A stretch of 64,000 bases of DNA from Streptomyces griseoruber (GCF_001514205.1 NZ_KQ948765.1:746753-810752), one strand, 5' to 3'. Shown: positions 8,070 through 16,068, numbered from the stretch's first letter. A program made the numbers and translations. Notes: generated by a model from the sequence alone, not told the origin.

Positions 8070-9374
8070 GTGACCCCATCCGCCGACACCCCCCGCCGCC
8101 TGCGCAAACCCGCCTGGGCGGGCCGCAACTACAGCCTGCTGACCGCCGCCGCGTTCGTGACGAACCTGGGCAGCCACGGCGCGCTCGTCGCCGCCGCGTT
8201 CGCCGTCCTGGGGTCGGGCGGCGACGGCGGTGACGTGGGGCTGGTGGCCGCCGCCCGCACCCTGCCGCTGGTGCTGTTCCTGCTGATCGGCGGCGCGGTC
8301 GCCGACCGGCTGCCCCGGCACCGGGTGATGGTCGCCGCCAACGCCCTGAACTGTCTCTCGCAGGGCGCCTTCGCGGCCCTCGTGCTGCTCGGCGAGCCCC
8401 GGCTCTGGCAGATGATGCTGCTGACCGCGCTGGGCGGCACCGGCCAGGCGTTCTTCTCACCGGCGGCCGAGGGCATGCTGCTCTCCTCCGTCCGGGGCGA
8501 ACAGGCCGGGCGGGCGTTCGCGGTGTTCCGTATGGCGATGCAGGGCGCGGGCCTCGGCGGCGCCGCCCTCGGCGGCGCGCTGGTCGCCGTGATCGGCCCC
8601 GGCTGGGTCCTCGCGGCGGACGCGGCCGCCTTCGCGCTCGCGGGCTCCCTGCGCTCCCTCCTCGACGTACGGGACCTTCCCGCGCGCGAAGCGGGCGGCG
8701 GGATGCTCGCCGACCTGCGGGAGGGCTGGCAGGAGTTCAGGAGCCGGCCCTGGCTGTGGGGCATCGTCCTGCAGTTCTCCCTCGCGAACGCCGTCGTGGC
8801 CGCGGCGGACTCGGTCTACGGCCCCCTCGTCGCCCGCGACCACCTGGGCGGAGCGGGCCCCTGGGGACTGGCCCTGGGCTTCTTCGGCGCCGGCACGGTG
8901 GTCGGCGCCTTCCTGATGACCCGCTGGAAACCCCACCGCCTCCTCCTCGTCGGCACCCTCTGCGTCTTCCCCCTGGCCCTCCCCTCCGCGGCCCTCGCCG
9001 TACCGGTGCCGATCGGCGCCCTGTGCGCGGTGATGTTCACGACCGGGGTGACGCTGGAGGTGTTCGGGGTGTCCTGGATGACCTCGCTGCACCAGGAGAT
9101 CCCCGAGGACAGGCTCTCCCGCGTCTGTGCCTACGACTGGTTCGGCTCGGTGGCGATGGTTCCGGTCGCGACGGCGCTCGCGGGCCCGGCCGAGTCCGCC
9201 TTCGGCCGCACGGCCGCGCTGTGGGGGTGCGCCGCTCTGGTCGTCGTGGTCACGGCGGCGGTCCTGTGCGTGCCGGACGTACGGAACCTGACCCGACGGG
9301 GTACGAGGCCGGTGACGGGTGGGAGCGCGGCCGTGGACAGCGAACCGGAGGGCGGCCGGAGTGCGGTGCGCTGA
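8070..9374 (+). CDS. MFS transporter (DHA3/enterobactin-exporter-like)
   Basis: 434-residue integral membrane protein with about 12 transmembrane helices. The loop 2-3 signature G-G-x-x-A-D-R-L-P-R-H-R appears as GGAVADRLPRHRVMVAAN. Its shape (N-terminal RNYSLLTAAAFVTNLGS, central loop after helix 6 with ADLREGWQEFRSRPWL) is that of the MFS subgroup with EntS-type siderophore and macrolide exporters; the cargo is unknown. GTG at 8070 is set by the promoter spacing. It converges on the spermidine-synthase-like gene. Confidence 0.88.
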   Translation: MTPSADTPRRLRKPAWAGRNYSLLTAAAFVTNLGSHGALVAAAFAVLGSGGDGGDVGLVAAARTLPLVLFLLIGGAVADRLPRHRVMVAANALNCLSQGAFAALVLLGEPRLWQMMLLTALGGTGQAFFSPAAEGMLLSSVRGEQAGRAFAVFRMAMQGAGLGGAALGGALVAVIGPGWVLAADAAAFALAGSLRSLLDVRDLPAREAGGGMLADLREGWQEFRSRPWLWGIVLQFSLANAVVAAADSVYGPLVARDHLGGAGPWGLALGFFGAGTVVGAFLMTRWKPHRLLLVGTLCVFPLALPSAALAVPVPIGALCAVMFTTGVTLEVFGVSWMTSLHQEIPEDRLSRVCAYDWFGSVAMVPVATALAGPAESAFGRTAALWGCAALVVVVTAAVLCVPDVRNLTRRGTRPVTGGSAAVDSEPEGGRSAVR

Positions 9375-9385
9375 GGCCGGCCGTC

Positions 9386-10228
9386 TCAGCCGATGCCGAA
9401 CGCCCCGTCCGGTGGCTCGGGGGACGGTACGGCGTCCTCGTCCCGGACCGGACGCGCGTCGCCGATGAACCGACGTACTCCGGGGCCGTGCTCCACCCGG
9501 GCCGGGAACGCGTCCGAGGCGGTGCGGCGGGCCAGCGCGGTCACGTCGACGGGGTGGTGCGCGGCGACGAGGACCGCGTTGCCGAACCGGCGGCCCCGCA
9601 GCACGGCCGGCTCGGCGATGAGTACGAGCTCCTCGAACACGGCCGCCAAGGTGGCCAGTTGGGAGCGCAGGAAGCCGAAGGGCGCCGCGTCGGCGAGGTT
9701 GGCGAGGTAGACGCCGTCGCCGCGCAGGACCCGGCCGGCCTCCCGGGCGTAGGCCAGGGAGGTCAGGTGCGCGGGGACCCGGGAGCCGCCGAAGACGTCC
9801 GCCACCAGCACATCGGCCGAGTCCGCGGGCGCCGCCTCCAGCCAGGCGCGGGCGTCGGCCGGGTGCAGTGCGACACCGGATCCGGCCGGCAGCGGCAGCT
9901 GCTCGACGACCAGTTCCAGCAGCCCCCGGTCGGCCTCGACGACGTCCTGCCGGGACCCCGGCCGGGTGGCGGCCACGTACCGGGGCAGGGTGAGCGCCCC
10001 GCCCCCGAGGTGCAGCACGTCCAGGGGCCGTCCGGGCTCCGCCACGACGTCGAGCACATGGCCGAGCCGCCGCGCGTACTCGAACTCCAGGTGCTCCGGC
10101 TCGTCGAGATCGACGTACGACTGCGGCGCCCCGTCGACCGTCAGCAGCCAGGCCCGCTCCCGGTCGACATCGGGCATGAGCTTGGCGGTGCCGTGGTCGA
10201 CGACGCGGCTGACGGGTATGGACTCCAC
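9386..10228 (-). CDS. Spermidine synthase-like methyltransferase-fold protein
   Basis: 280-residue protein of the spermidine/spermine synthase fold. The nucleotide-binding loop VLHLGGGALTLPRYVA (residues ~70-85) replaces the canonical G-G-G-D-G. The acidic VVEAD motif for the aminopropyl or SAM adenosine and a DVLVADVFGG motif follow. Actinobacterial stand-alone proteins of this type are usually annotated as spermidine synthase, but the GGGD Asp needed for polyamine chemistry is absent (GGGAL), so that reaction is doubtful. GTG start at 10228 with poor ribosome-binding sequence. It lies downstream of tuf3 on the same strand, 116 bases away. Confidence 0.8.
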   Translation of the reverse strand: MESIPVSRVVDHGTAKLMPDVDRERAWLLTVDGAPQSYVDLDEPEHLEFEYARRLGHVLDVVAEPGRPLDVLHLGGGALTLPRYVAATRPGSRQDVVEADRGLLELVVEQLPLPAGSGVALHPADARAWLEAAPADSADVLVADVFGGSRVPAHLTSLAYAREAGRVLRGDGVYLANLADAAPFGFLRSQLATLAAVFEELVLIAEPAVLRGRRFGNAVLVAAHHPVDVTALARRTASDAFPARVEHGPGVRRFIGDARPVRDEDAVPSPEPPDGAFGIG

Positions 10229-10265
10229 CTGTTCATTGTGCCTGGTGGGCAGCGTGCCCCCGAAC

Positions 10266-10295
10266 GGGCGCGGGGCACTGCGCGACCGGCCACGA
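10266..10295. repeat. Dispersed 30-bp intergenic repeat, copy 1
   Basis: The sequence beginning gggcgcgggg and ending ccggccacga matches the copy at 40168-40197 at 28 of 30 positions. Its right part continues into ccggccacgaaccggccgg, which can fold. It lies 3' of tuf3. Short GC-rich intergenic repeats of this kind are scattered through Streptomyces chromosomes. Confidence 0.75.
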
Positions 10296-10344
10296 ACCGG
10301 CCGGGCAGTCTCCCACCCGCATCAGCCACCCACCTCAGCCCCCC

Positions 10345-11514
10345 TCACAGAACGGACGTCACGGTCCCCGCCCCCACGGTCCGCCCGCCTTCCCGGATCG
10401 CGAACCCGAGCCCGGCCTCCAACGGCACGTCCCGCCCCAGCTCGACGGTCATCGCCACCCGCTCCCCGGGCCGCGCCACCGCCGCCTCCCCCAGGTCCAC
10501 GTCCCCGACGACGTCCGCCGTACGGATGTAGAACTGCGGCCGGTACCCGGTGGAAATCGCGCTCGTACGACCGCCCTCGCGCGCCGACAGGACGTACACC
10601 TGCGCGGAGAACCGCCGGCGCGGGACGACACTCCCCGGCGCCGCCACGACATGGCCCCGTCGGACGGCGTCCCGGGGCACGCCCCGCAGCAACAGCGCCA
10701 CGCTGTCGCCGGCCTGGGCCTCCTCCATCGGCTTGCCGAAGGTCTCGATCCCGGTCACCACGGTCTCCACGCCGGCGCCGAGTACCTGGACCGGGTCCCC
10801 GAGGCGGAGGGTCCCCCGCTCGACCGCACCGGTGACGACGGTCCCCCGCCCGGTGATGGTGAGCACGTTCTCCACGGACAGCAGGAACGGCGCGTCCAGA
10901 TACCGCTCCGGCATCGGCACATACGTGTCCACCGCGTCGAGCAGCGCGTCGACCGACGCCGTCCAGCGCGGGTCGCCCTCCAGGGCCTTCAGCCCCGACA
11001 CCCGTACGACGGGTGCGGCGTCACCGCCGTAGCCGTGGGCGGTGAGCAGGTCGCGGACCTCCAGCTCGACGAGTTCGGCCAGTTCGTCGTCGGCCCGGTC
11101 GGCCATCGTCAGCGCGACGACGATGTGGTCGACGCCCACCTGCCGGGCGAGCAGCACGTGTTCGGCGGTCTGCGGCATGATCCCGTCGAGCGCGGAGACG
11201 ACGAGGATCGCCCCGTCGAGCTGTGCGGCGCCGGTGACCATGTTCTTGACGTAGTCGGCGTGGCCCGGCATGTCGACGTGCGCGTAGTGGCGGGTGTCGG
11301 TCTCGTACTCGACGTGCGCGATGTTGATGGTGATGCCGCGGGCGGCCTCCTCGGGGGCGCGGTCGATGCGGTCGAAGGGCACGAAGGTGCCGGCGCCGCG
11401 GTCGGCGAGGACCTTGGTGATGGCGGCGGTCAGGGTGGTCTTGCCGTGGTCGACGTGGCCCATGGTGCCGATGTTGAGATGCGGCTTGGTGCGTACGTAC
11501 GCGGTCTTGGGCAT
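10345..11514 (-). CDS. tuf3: Elongation factor Tu-3 (divergent EF-Tu)
   Basis: 389-residue translational GTPase; the N-terminus [16 protein letters not shown] and overall divergence identify the third EF-Tu known from S. coelicolor and S. ramocissimus rather than tuf1. P-loop GHVDHGKT (19-26), switch I RGITI and G3 DMPGH (canonical DCPGH) are intact. The G4 guanine-specificity motif N-K-x-D is replaced by T-M-A-D at residues 136-139 (codons 11098-11109). Domains 2 and 3 are complete. It is not in an rpsL/fus operon. The ATG is preceded by CGAGG. Its physiological role is unsettled in the literature; the G4 change makes ordinary GTP binding questionable. Confidence 0.95.
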   Translation of the reverse strand: MPKTAYVRTKPHLNIGTMGHVDHGKTTLTAAITKVLADRGAGTFVPFDRIDRAPEEAARGITINIAHVEYETDTRHYAHVDMPGHADYVKNMVTGAAQLDGAILVVSALDGIMPQTAEHVLLARQVGVDHIVVALTMADRADDELAELVELEVRDLLTAHGYGGDAAPVVRVSGLKALEGDPRWTASVDALLDAVDTYVPMPERYLDAPFLLSVENVLTITGRGTVVTGAVERGTLRLGDPVQVLGAGVETVVTGIETFGKPMEEAQAGDSVALLLRGVPRDAVRRGHVVAAPGSVVPRRRFSAQVYVLSAREGGRTSAISTGYRPQFYIRTADVVGDVDLGEAAVARPGERVAMTVELGRDVPLEAGLGFAIREGGRTVGAGTVTSVL

Positions 11515-11578
11515 GGCGGTACCTCGAAGCGTCTGCGTGGAAGATCTCCGATGGGAGAGGGGACCCCGGGAACCGGCC

Positions 11579-11621
11579 GACCCTCCCCCTGCGGGGTCCG
11601 CCGGACGATCCGGGGAGGGTC
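11579..11621 (-). promoter_or_regulatory. Inverted repeat in the tuf3 leader
   Basis: Ten-base perfect arms gaccctcccc (11579-11588) and ggggagggtc (11612-11621) face each other across 23 bases. The hairpin would lie 65-107 bases upstream of the tuf3 ATG, so it may be part of the mRNA leader or an operator. There is no U-run, so it is not a typical terminator. The stretch 11515-11815 otherwise holds no gene that I can support. Confidence 0.55.
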
Positions 11622-11815
11622 AGCTTCGGGCGCCGTCGAAAACGGCCGGGTACGGCGGGACGGCAGCCTTCGGGGCATCCGCGACGGCGGATGCTGTGAT
11701 GACGAAGGCGTACCGGAACATGGTGCCGATCCTCGCCGATGGTTCGTTCGGCGTCGAATGGTTTTCGGGCGGGGGAGAGGGGTGCGGTTGCGGGGAGCGG
11801 GCTCGCCGCGGCCGA

Positions 11816-12082
11816 GTGGTGGGAACGGCTGCCGAGGAAGTACGGGCGCAGGCGGACGAGTTGATCCTGCGGGCCGCCGTCCTCCAGGCGGTGCGCGTCG
11901 TTCCGCAGCGGCGGACAGCACGGCGCGGGGCGCGCGACCGGCCGCTCGCGCTGACCGCCCGCGCGGCCCGTGCCGGTCCGGACGTCTGTTTCCTCCGGTC
12001 CGCAGGAGGGCCGACCCTCGCCCGGTTCGTCGACATCCACCTCACGGAGACCCGGCGCGGCACCCTCCGGCACCAGGACTAG
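11816..12082 (+). CDS. Possible small hypothetical protein
   Basis: An 88-codon open frame from GTG 11816 (a second GTG is at 11819) to TAG 12080-12082, with GC-rich third positions over its last 60 codons. Its stop overlaps the stop of the alkylation-repair gene in the shared word ctag, a common arrangement for real convergent genes. No domain is recognised; the protein is Arg/Ala-rich with one motif-like stretch FVDIHLTETRRG. No ribosome-binding site supports the start, so it may be a fragment. Confidence 0.3.
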   Translation: MVGTAAEEVRAQADELILRAAVLQAVRVVPQRRTARRGARDRPLALTARAARAGPDVCFLRSAGGPTLARFVDIHLTETRRGTLRHQD

Positions 12083-12807
12083 CCCATGGCGCCGATGTTC
12101 TTGAGCGCCTCACGGACCGTCAGCGGCGCGAACCGGCCGCGCTCGCGGGCGAGGAAGGCGCGGACGGCCGCCGGGTCGGTCTTGGCGTACTCGCGCAGGC
12201 ACCAGCCGATCGCCTTGCGGATGAAGAAGTCCGGGTGGCCGGACTGGCGCAGGCAGTAGGCGAAGAGGCGTTCGGTGTCGGTGCGGTCCTTGTAGCGGAG
12301 CTGGTGGAGCAGGGCCGTGCGGGCGACCCAGAGGTCGTCGTCGGCGATCCAGTCGTCCATGGTGGCGGTGAGCCGGGGGTCGGCCTCGACGAGGGCGCCG
12401 ACGACATGCGCGGCGAGCAGGTCGACCGTGTCCCACCAGGAGGTCGTGGTGATCAGCCGGTGGGCCACGGGGAGGAACGCCGACGAGCAGCGTCCGGCGT
12501 GCCGGCGCAGATAGTCGACGGCGAAGTAGTGGTACTCGCGCTCCGGCAGGGCCCAGCAGCGCAGGGCGACGGCCGTGCAGTCGGCCTCGGCGGGCCGGGG
12601 CGTGCCGGCGAGGACGGTCCGGGACAGGGCGCGGCGCTCGGGGGTGGGCAGGCCCAGGAAGGGGGCCACGTCCTTCATGTACGCCCGCATGGCGGCGGCC
12701 CGGGCGGGGTCGGCCGCGCCCGCGTACACGGCGGTGAGGCGTTCCAGCACGGTGTCGGCGAGGGCGCTGCGCGGTACGTCCGTGGTGCCCGCGCCGGTGA
12801 CGGTCAT
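12079..12807 (-). CDS. DNA alkylation repair protein (AlkD-like HEAT repeat)
   Basis: 242-residue all-helical protein resembling the AlkC/AlkD glycosylase family, which excises N3- and N7-alkylpurines using a HEAT-repeat scaffold. Family features seen: WWDTVDLLAAHVVG (Trp/Asp of the active-site helix), DDLWVARTALLHQL, and H-P-D-F-F-I-R-K-A-I-G-W-C-L-R-E-Y-A-K followed by the terminal REALKNIG. ATG 12807 is taken as start; ATG 12819 is an alternative. Divergent from the VTT gene with about 50 bases between starts. Confidence 0.9.
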   Translation of the reverse strand: MTVTGAGTTDVPRSALADTVLERLTAVYAGAADPARAAAMRAYMKDVAPFLGLPTPERRALSRTVLAGTPRPAEADCTAVALRCWALPEREYHYFAVDYLRRHAGRCSSAFLPVAHRLITTTSWWDTVDLLAAHVVGALVEADPRLTATMDDWIADDDLWVARTALLHQLRYKDRTDTERLFAYCLRQSGHPDFFIRKAIGWCLREYAKTDPAAVRAFLARERGRFAPLTVREALKNIGAMG

Positions 12808-12856
12808 GAGACGAACCATACGGCGATCACACATGTCCGTCGGTTACTGTCGCGGG

Positions 12857-13639
12857 ATGCTCGATGCCACCACCCGCTCTGGGGGCACCGCCGCGGCCAC
12901 TCCCCGGGCCGCCGCCACGGAGCTCCTGCTTCCCGTGCCCCTCGTCACCCCCACCGCGCCCGCCCGTCCCCTGGCGCGCCTCGGCAGAGTGCTGCTGTCG
13001 CCCTGGTCGCGGTTCTCGCTGCTCGTCGCGCTCCTCGCGCTGGCCGGTTCGAGCGTGCTGCTGTTCGAGCCGCAGAGACTCCTCGCGGACGGCTGGCCGC
13101 CGCAGGTGGGCGGGGTGACGGCCGCCGTGGTGTTCGCGGCGGCGTACGGGCTGTGCACGGTCGCGTTCGTGCCCCGGCCGCTGCTGAACCTGGCGGCGGG
13201 GGCGGTGTTCGGCTCGGCCGTCGGGCTCGGTACGGCCCTGGCGGGCACCGTGCTGGGCGCCGGGCTCGCCTTCGGCCTCGGCCGGGTGCTCGGTCAGGAC
13301 GCGCTACGGCCCCTGCTGCGCGGCCGGCTGCTGAGGGCGGCGGACGGTCAGCTGAGCCGGCACGGGATGCGGTCGATGCTGGGGGCGCGGCTGTTCCCGG
13401 GGCTGCCGTTCTGGGGCGTGAACTACGCCGCGGCCGTCTCCCGGATGCGCTGGACGCCGTACCTGGTCGCGACCGCGCTGGGCTCGATCCCGAACACGGC
13501 CGCCTACGTCGTCGCCGGGGCCCGGGCCTCCACCCCGACGTCCCCGGTCTTCCTGATCGCGCTGGCCTCGATCGCCCTGCCGACGGTGGCGGGCGCGGTG
13601 GTGGCCTGGCGCAAGCGCCACCATCTGCGCCGCCGGTAA
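12857..13639 (+). CDS. VTT-domain (TVP38/TMEM64 family) membrane protein
   Basis: 260-residue membrane protein, about six helices. The VTT core includes F-V-P-R-P-L-L-N-L-A-A-G-A-V-F-G, then GLGTALAGTVLGAGLAFGLGR and RLFPGLPFWGVNYAAAVSRM, typical of TVP38/TMEM64-type proteins related to DedA. A role in lipid or polyprenyl-phosphate transbilayer movement is inferred from the family. ATG 12857 follows TACTGT (12845-12850) by six bases, so the mRNA may be leaderless. The N-terminal 45 residues are low complexity. Confidence 0.88.
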   Translation: MLDATTRSGGTAAATPRAAATELLLPVPLVTPTAPARPLARLGRVLLSPWSRFSLLVALLALAGSSVLLFEPQRLLADGWPPQVGGVTAAVVFAAAYGLCTVAFVPRPLLNLAAGAVFGSAVGLGTALAGTVLGAGLAFGLGRVLGQDALRPLLRGRLLRAADGQLSRHGMRSMLGARLFPGLPFWGVNYAAAVSRMRWTPYLVATALGSIPNTAAYVVAGARASTPTSPVFLIALASIALPTVAGAVVAWRKRHHLRRR

Positions 13640-13666
13640 CCCACCAGCCGCGCCGCCGGTGGGCCC

Positions 13667-14836
13667 TTACACCGACTCCAGGATCATCGCGTTGGCCAGC
13701 CCGCCCGCCTCGCACATCGTCTGCAGGGCGTAGCGGGCGCCGCGCTCGCGCATCGCGTGGACGAGGGTCGTCGTCAGACGGGTGCCGCTCGCGCCGAGCG
13801 GGTGGCCGAGCGCGATCGCGCCGCCGTGGACGTTGACCTTGGCGAGGTCGGCGCCGGTCTCCTGACGCCAGGCCAGGACGACACTGGCGAACGCCTCGTT
13901 GACCTCGAACAGGTCGATGTCGTCGAGGCGCAGTCCGGCGCGGCGCAGCACCTTGTCGGTCGCCGGGATCACGCCGGTGAGCATCAGCAGCGGGTCGGAG
14001 CCGGTGACGGCGAAGCTGTGCAGCCGGGCGAGCGGGCGCAGGCCGAGGCGGGCGGCGGTCTCGGAGGAGGTGATGAGCACGGCGGAGGCGCCGTCGTTGA
14101 CGGGACTGGCGTTGCCCGCGGTGACGTTCCACTCGATCTGGGGGAAGCGGGCGGCGAACACCGGGTCGTGGTAGGCCGGCCTGAGTCCGGCGAGGATCTC
14201 CGGGGTGCTGCCGGGCCGTACGCTCTCGTCGCGCGCGACGCCGTCGAGGGGGGCGACCTCGGCGTCGAAGAGGCCCTGCTGCCAGGCGTCGGCGGCCCGG
14301 TGGTGGGAGGTCGCGGCGAAGGTGTCCATCTGCTCGCGGGTGATCGACCACTTGGCGGCGATGAGTTCGGCGCTGATGCCCTGCGGGACCAGTCCGTCGG
14401 GGTAACGCTCGGCGATCCCGGGGCCGAAGGGGTCCTTGCCGGGCGGCACGTTGGACCACATCGGCACCCGGCTCATCGACTCGACCCCGCAGGCGACGAC
14501 GAGGTCGTAGGCGCCGGCCAGCACACCCTGCGCCGCGAAGTGCACGGCCTGCTGGGAGGAGCCGCACTGGCGGTCCACGGTGGTCGCGGGGACCGTCTCC
14601 GGGAAGCCCGCCGAGAGGGCGGCGTAGCGGGTGGTGTTCATGGCCTGCTCGCCGACCTGGTCGACGGTGCCGCCGATGACGTCGTCGATCAGCGCGGGGT
14701 CGACTCCGGAGCGCTCGACGAGGGTGCGCAGGGTGTGGGCGAGGAGTTCGACGGGGTGGACGTGCGCGAGGGAACCGTTCGGCTTGCCCTTGCCGATCGG
14801 GGTGCGTACGGCTTCGACGACGACTGCGTCACGCAT
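13667..14836 (-). CDS. Acetyl-CoA acetyltransferase (thiolase)
   Basis: 389-residue thiolase catalysing thiolytic cleavage or Claisen condensation of 3-ketoacyl-CoA. Active-site residues are all present: Cys91 in DRQCGSSQQAVHF, His345 in GGAIALGHPLGASG and Cys375 in TMCEAGGLANA. The typical N-terminus DAVVVEAVRTPIGKG fits. CGGAGG precedes the ATG. It is divergently paired with an HxlR regulator and two matched operators lie between, so the thiolase is the likely regulated gene. A degradative (FadA-like) role is more probable than biosynthetic but not proven. Confidence 0.94.
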   Translation of the reverse strand: MRDAVVVEAVRTPIGKGKPNGSLAHVHPVELLAHTLRTLVERSGVDPALIDDVIGGTVDQVGEQAMNTTRYAALSAGFPETVPATTVDRQCGSSQQAVHFAAQGVLAGAYDLVVACGVESMSRVPMWSNVPPGKDPFGPGIAERYPDGLVPQGISAELIAAKWSITREQMDTFAATSHHRAADAWQQGLFDAEVAPLDGVARDESVRPGSTPEILAGLRPAYHDPVFAARFPQIEWNVTAGNASPVNDGASAVLITSSETAARLGLRPLARLHSFAVTGSDPLLMLTGVIPATDKVLRRAGLRLDDIDLFEVNEAFASVVLAWRQETGADLAKVNVHGGAIALGHPLGASGTRLTTTLVHAMRERGARYALQTMCEAGGLANAMILESV

Positions 14837-14860
14837 GGGCGGGCCTCCGCGACTACCGGT

Positions 14861-14911
14861 GAGTAGGAAATCCGAACTCACCATAACGCGGCGAGTTTGA
14901 AAAACCAACTC
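14861..14911. promoter_or_regulatory. Twin 19-bp operators between thiolase and HxlR genes
   Basis: Two sites share the form GAGT-N11-ACTC: 14861-14879 (gagtaggaaatccgaactc) and 14893-14911 (gagtttgaaaaaccaactc). Their starts are 32 bases apart, three helical turns. They overlap the thiolase leader and the region just upstream of the HxlR -10 box, as expected for an autoregulated divergent switch. Confidence 0.7.
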
Positions 14912-14952
14912 ACCAGAGTCCGCTTTTCCAACCCTCCCCTAGACTGATCGGC

Positions 14953-15432
14953 ATGGCCGCCTCCCGGAGCTCCAGAGAACCGCGCCCCTGCTCGATCGCG
15001 GACGCCCTCGCCCTCGTCGGCGAGAAGTACTCGCTGCTCGTCCTGCGGGAGGTCTGCCTGGGCAACGGCCGCTTCGACCAGCTGGTCCGCAACATCGGCG
15101 CCCCGCGCGACGTCCTGGCCACCCGGCTGCGCCGGCTCGTCGACGCCGGGATCCTCACCAAGCAGGCCTACAGCGAACGCCCGCAGCGCTTCGAGTACCG
15201 GCCCACGCGGGCCGGGCTGGAACTGGAGCCGATCCTGATGACCCTGATGACCTGGGGCGACCGCCATCTCCGCAAGGACACCGGCCGTCCGATGGTGATC
15301 GAGCACGTCTGCGGCCACGAACTGCTCGCCGTGGTCACCTGCACGGCCTGCGGCGGTGTGGTGCACCACGAGGACCTCACCGCCCATCCGCAGGCACCGG
15401 GGTGGACGGTGACGGGTCCGACGGCGGCCTAG
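14953..15432 (+). CDS. HxlR family transcriptional regulator
   Basis: 159-residue winged-helix regulator. The HxlR pattern is clear: C-S-I-A-D-A-L-x-L-V-G-E-K-Y-S-L-L-V-L-R-E at residues 14-33, F-D-Q-L-V-R-N-I-G-A-P-R-D-V-L-A-x-R-L-R-x-L, and the wing with Y-R-P-T-R-A-G. The C-terminus carries C-x20-C-x-x-C (HVCGHELLAVVTCTACGG), possibly a zinc knuckle. ATG 14953 lies seven bases after TAGACT (14940-14945), suggesting a leaderless mRNA. It probably represses the divergent thiolase gene and itself. Confidence 0.92.
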   Translation: MAASRSSREPRPCSIADALALVGEKYSLLVLREVCLGNGRFDQLVRNIGAPRDVLATRLRRLVDAGILTKQAYSERPQRFEYRPTRAGLELEPILMTLMTWGDRHLRKDTGRPMVIEHVCGHELLAVVTCTACGGVVHHEDLTAHPQAPGWTVTGPTAA

Positions 15433-16040
15433 CGTCCGGCCGACCGGTTCACGCGTGCGCGTGGCAGAACGCGCGCACGGCCCGGTTGAAGCTTTCCGGC
15501 GCCTCCAGGGCGGGCGCCGCCCTCCGGAGAAGGCCTCGGACCCGGGCGCCCCCCCGGACCCCACCTCACACCCGCGCGGCGCTCCCGGACCAGACCGCAC
15601 ACCCGCGCGGCGCTGTCCGCGAGGTCGAAGACCGTCTCGCACCCGGCGCACGTCCCCCGGCCGAACAGGCGGGTCACCCACCCGGCCACGGCGTCCTGGC
15701 CGGCCCGGAGGGCCATCGCGTGCCGCCGCGCGCCGATGCCGGTCAGTGCGGCGGGGTCCGCCGGAGGGAACGCGGCCGCGCAGTCGTCCGGGTACTCCCC
15801 CGGCATGACCTCGGTGAAGGCCTCGCACCGCGGGCACGGCACCCCCTCGCAGGCGAGCAGGAGGCGCGAACCGCCGATCCCGTCCTCCTACCTGCGCCGG
15901 TCCTCCGGCTCGGCCTCGCCCACGATGAACCCGGCCGGCGAGACCGCGTCGCCCCGGTCGCCGGCCGACCGCCCCGTGACCACGTCCGCGAGCCCGCAGG
16001 CGTGGCCGAGCGTCGCCCCGTCGGTCGTGGGATGCGTCAT
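15429..16040 (-). pseudogene. Zinc-ribbon protein gene broken by an amber codon
   Basis: Reading from ATG 16040, 50 codons (MTHPTTDGATLG...EPEDRRR) are followed by TAG at 15888-15890, then the same frame continues for 150 codons with good codon bias and a zinc-ribbon-like set of cysteines: CEGVPCPRC and, further on, CAGC. A single C-to-T change (CAG to TAG) would explain the stop. Past about 15600 the frame loses coding character: an imperfect 31-base duplication (15557-15617 region) joins it to an unrelated hydrolase tail. Its stop overlaps the HxlR stop in ctag. It follows the cupin gene on the same strand. Confidence 0.6.
15449..15520 (-). pseudogene. 3' remnant of an alpha/beta-hydrolase gene
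   Basis: In a different frame from the zinc-ribbon remnant, 23 codons ending in TGA (15449-15451) read E-A-P-E-S-F-N-R-A-V-R-A-F with a short tail. This matches the extreme C-terminus common in alpha/beta-hydrolase fold esterases and lactonases. The rest of such a gene is missing, so this is a deletion remnant. Confidence 0.5.
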
Positions 16041-16068
16041 GGCCGGATGACGCACCGGCGAAAAGACG

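Noticed and set aside
11702..11815. Longer start (ATG 11702 or 11720) for the small plus-strand gene before alkD
   Set aside because: This upstream part lies in an AT-richer region with Gly/Cys-rich nonsense translation and no ribosome-binding site.
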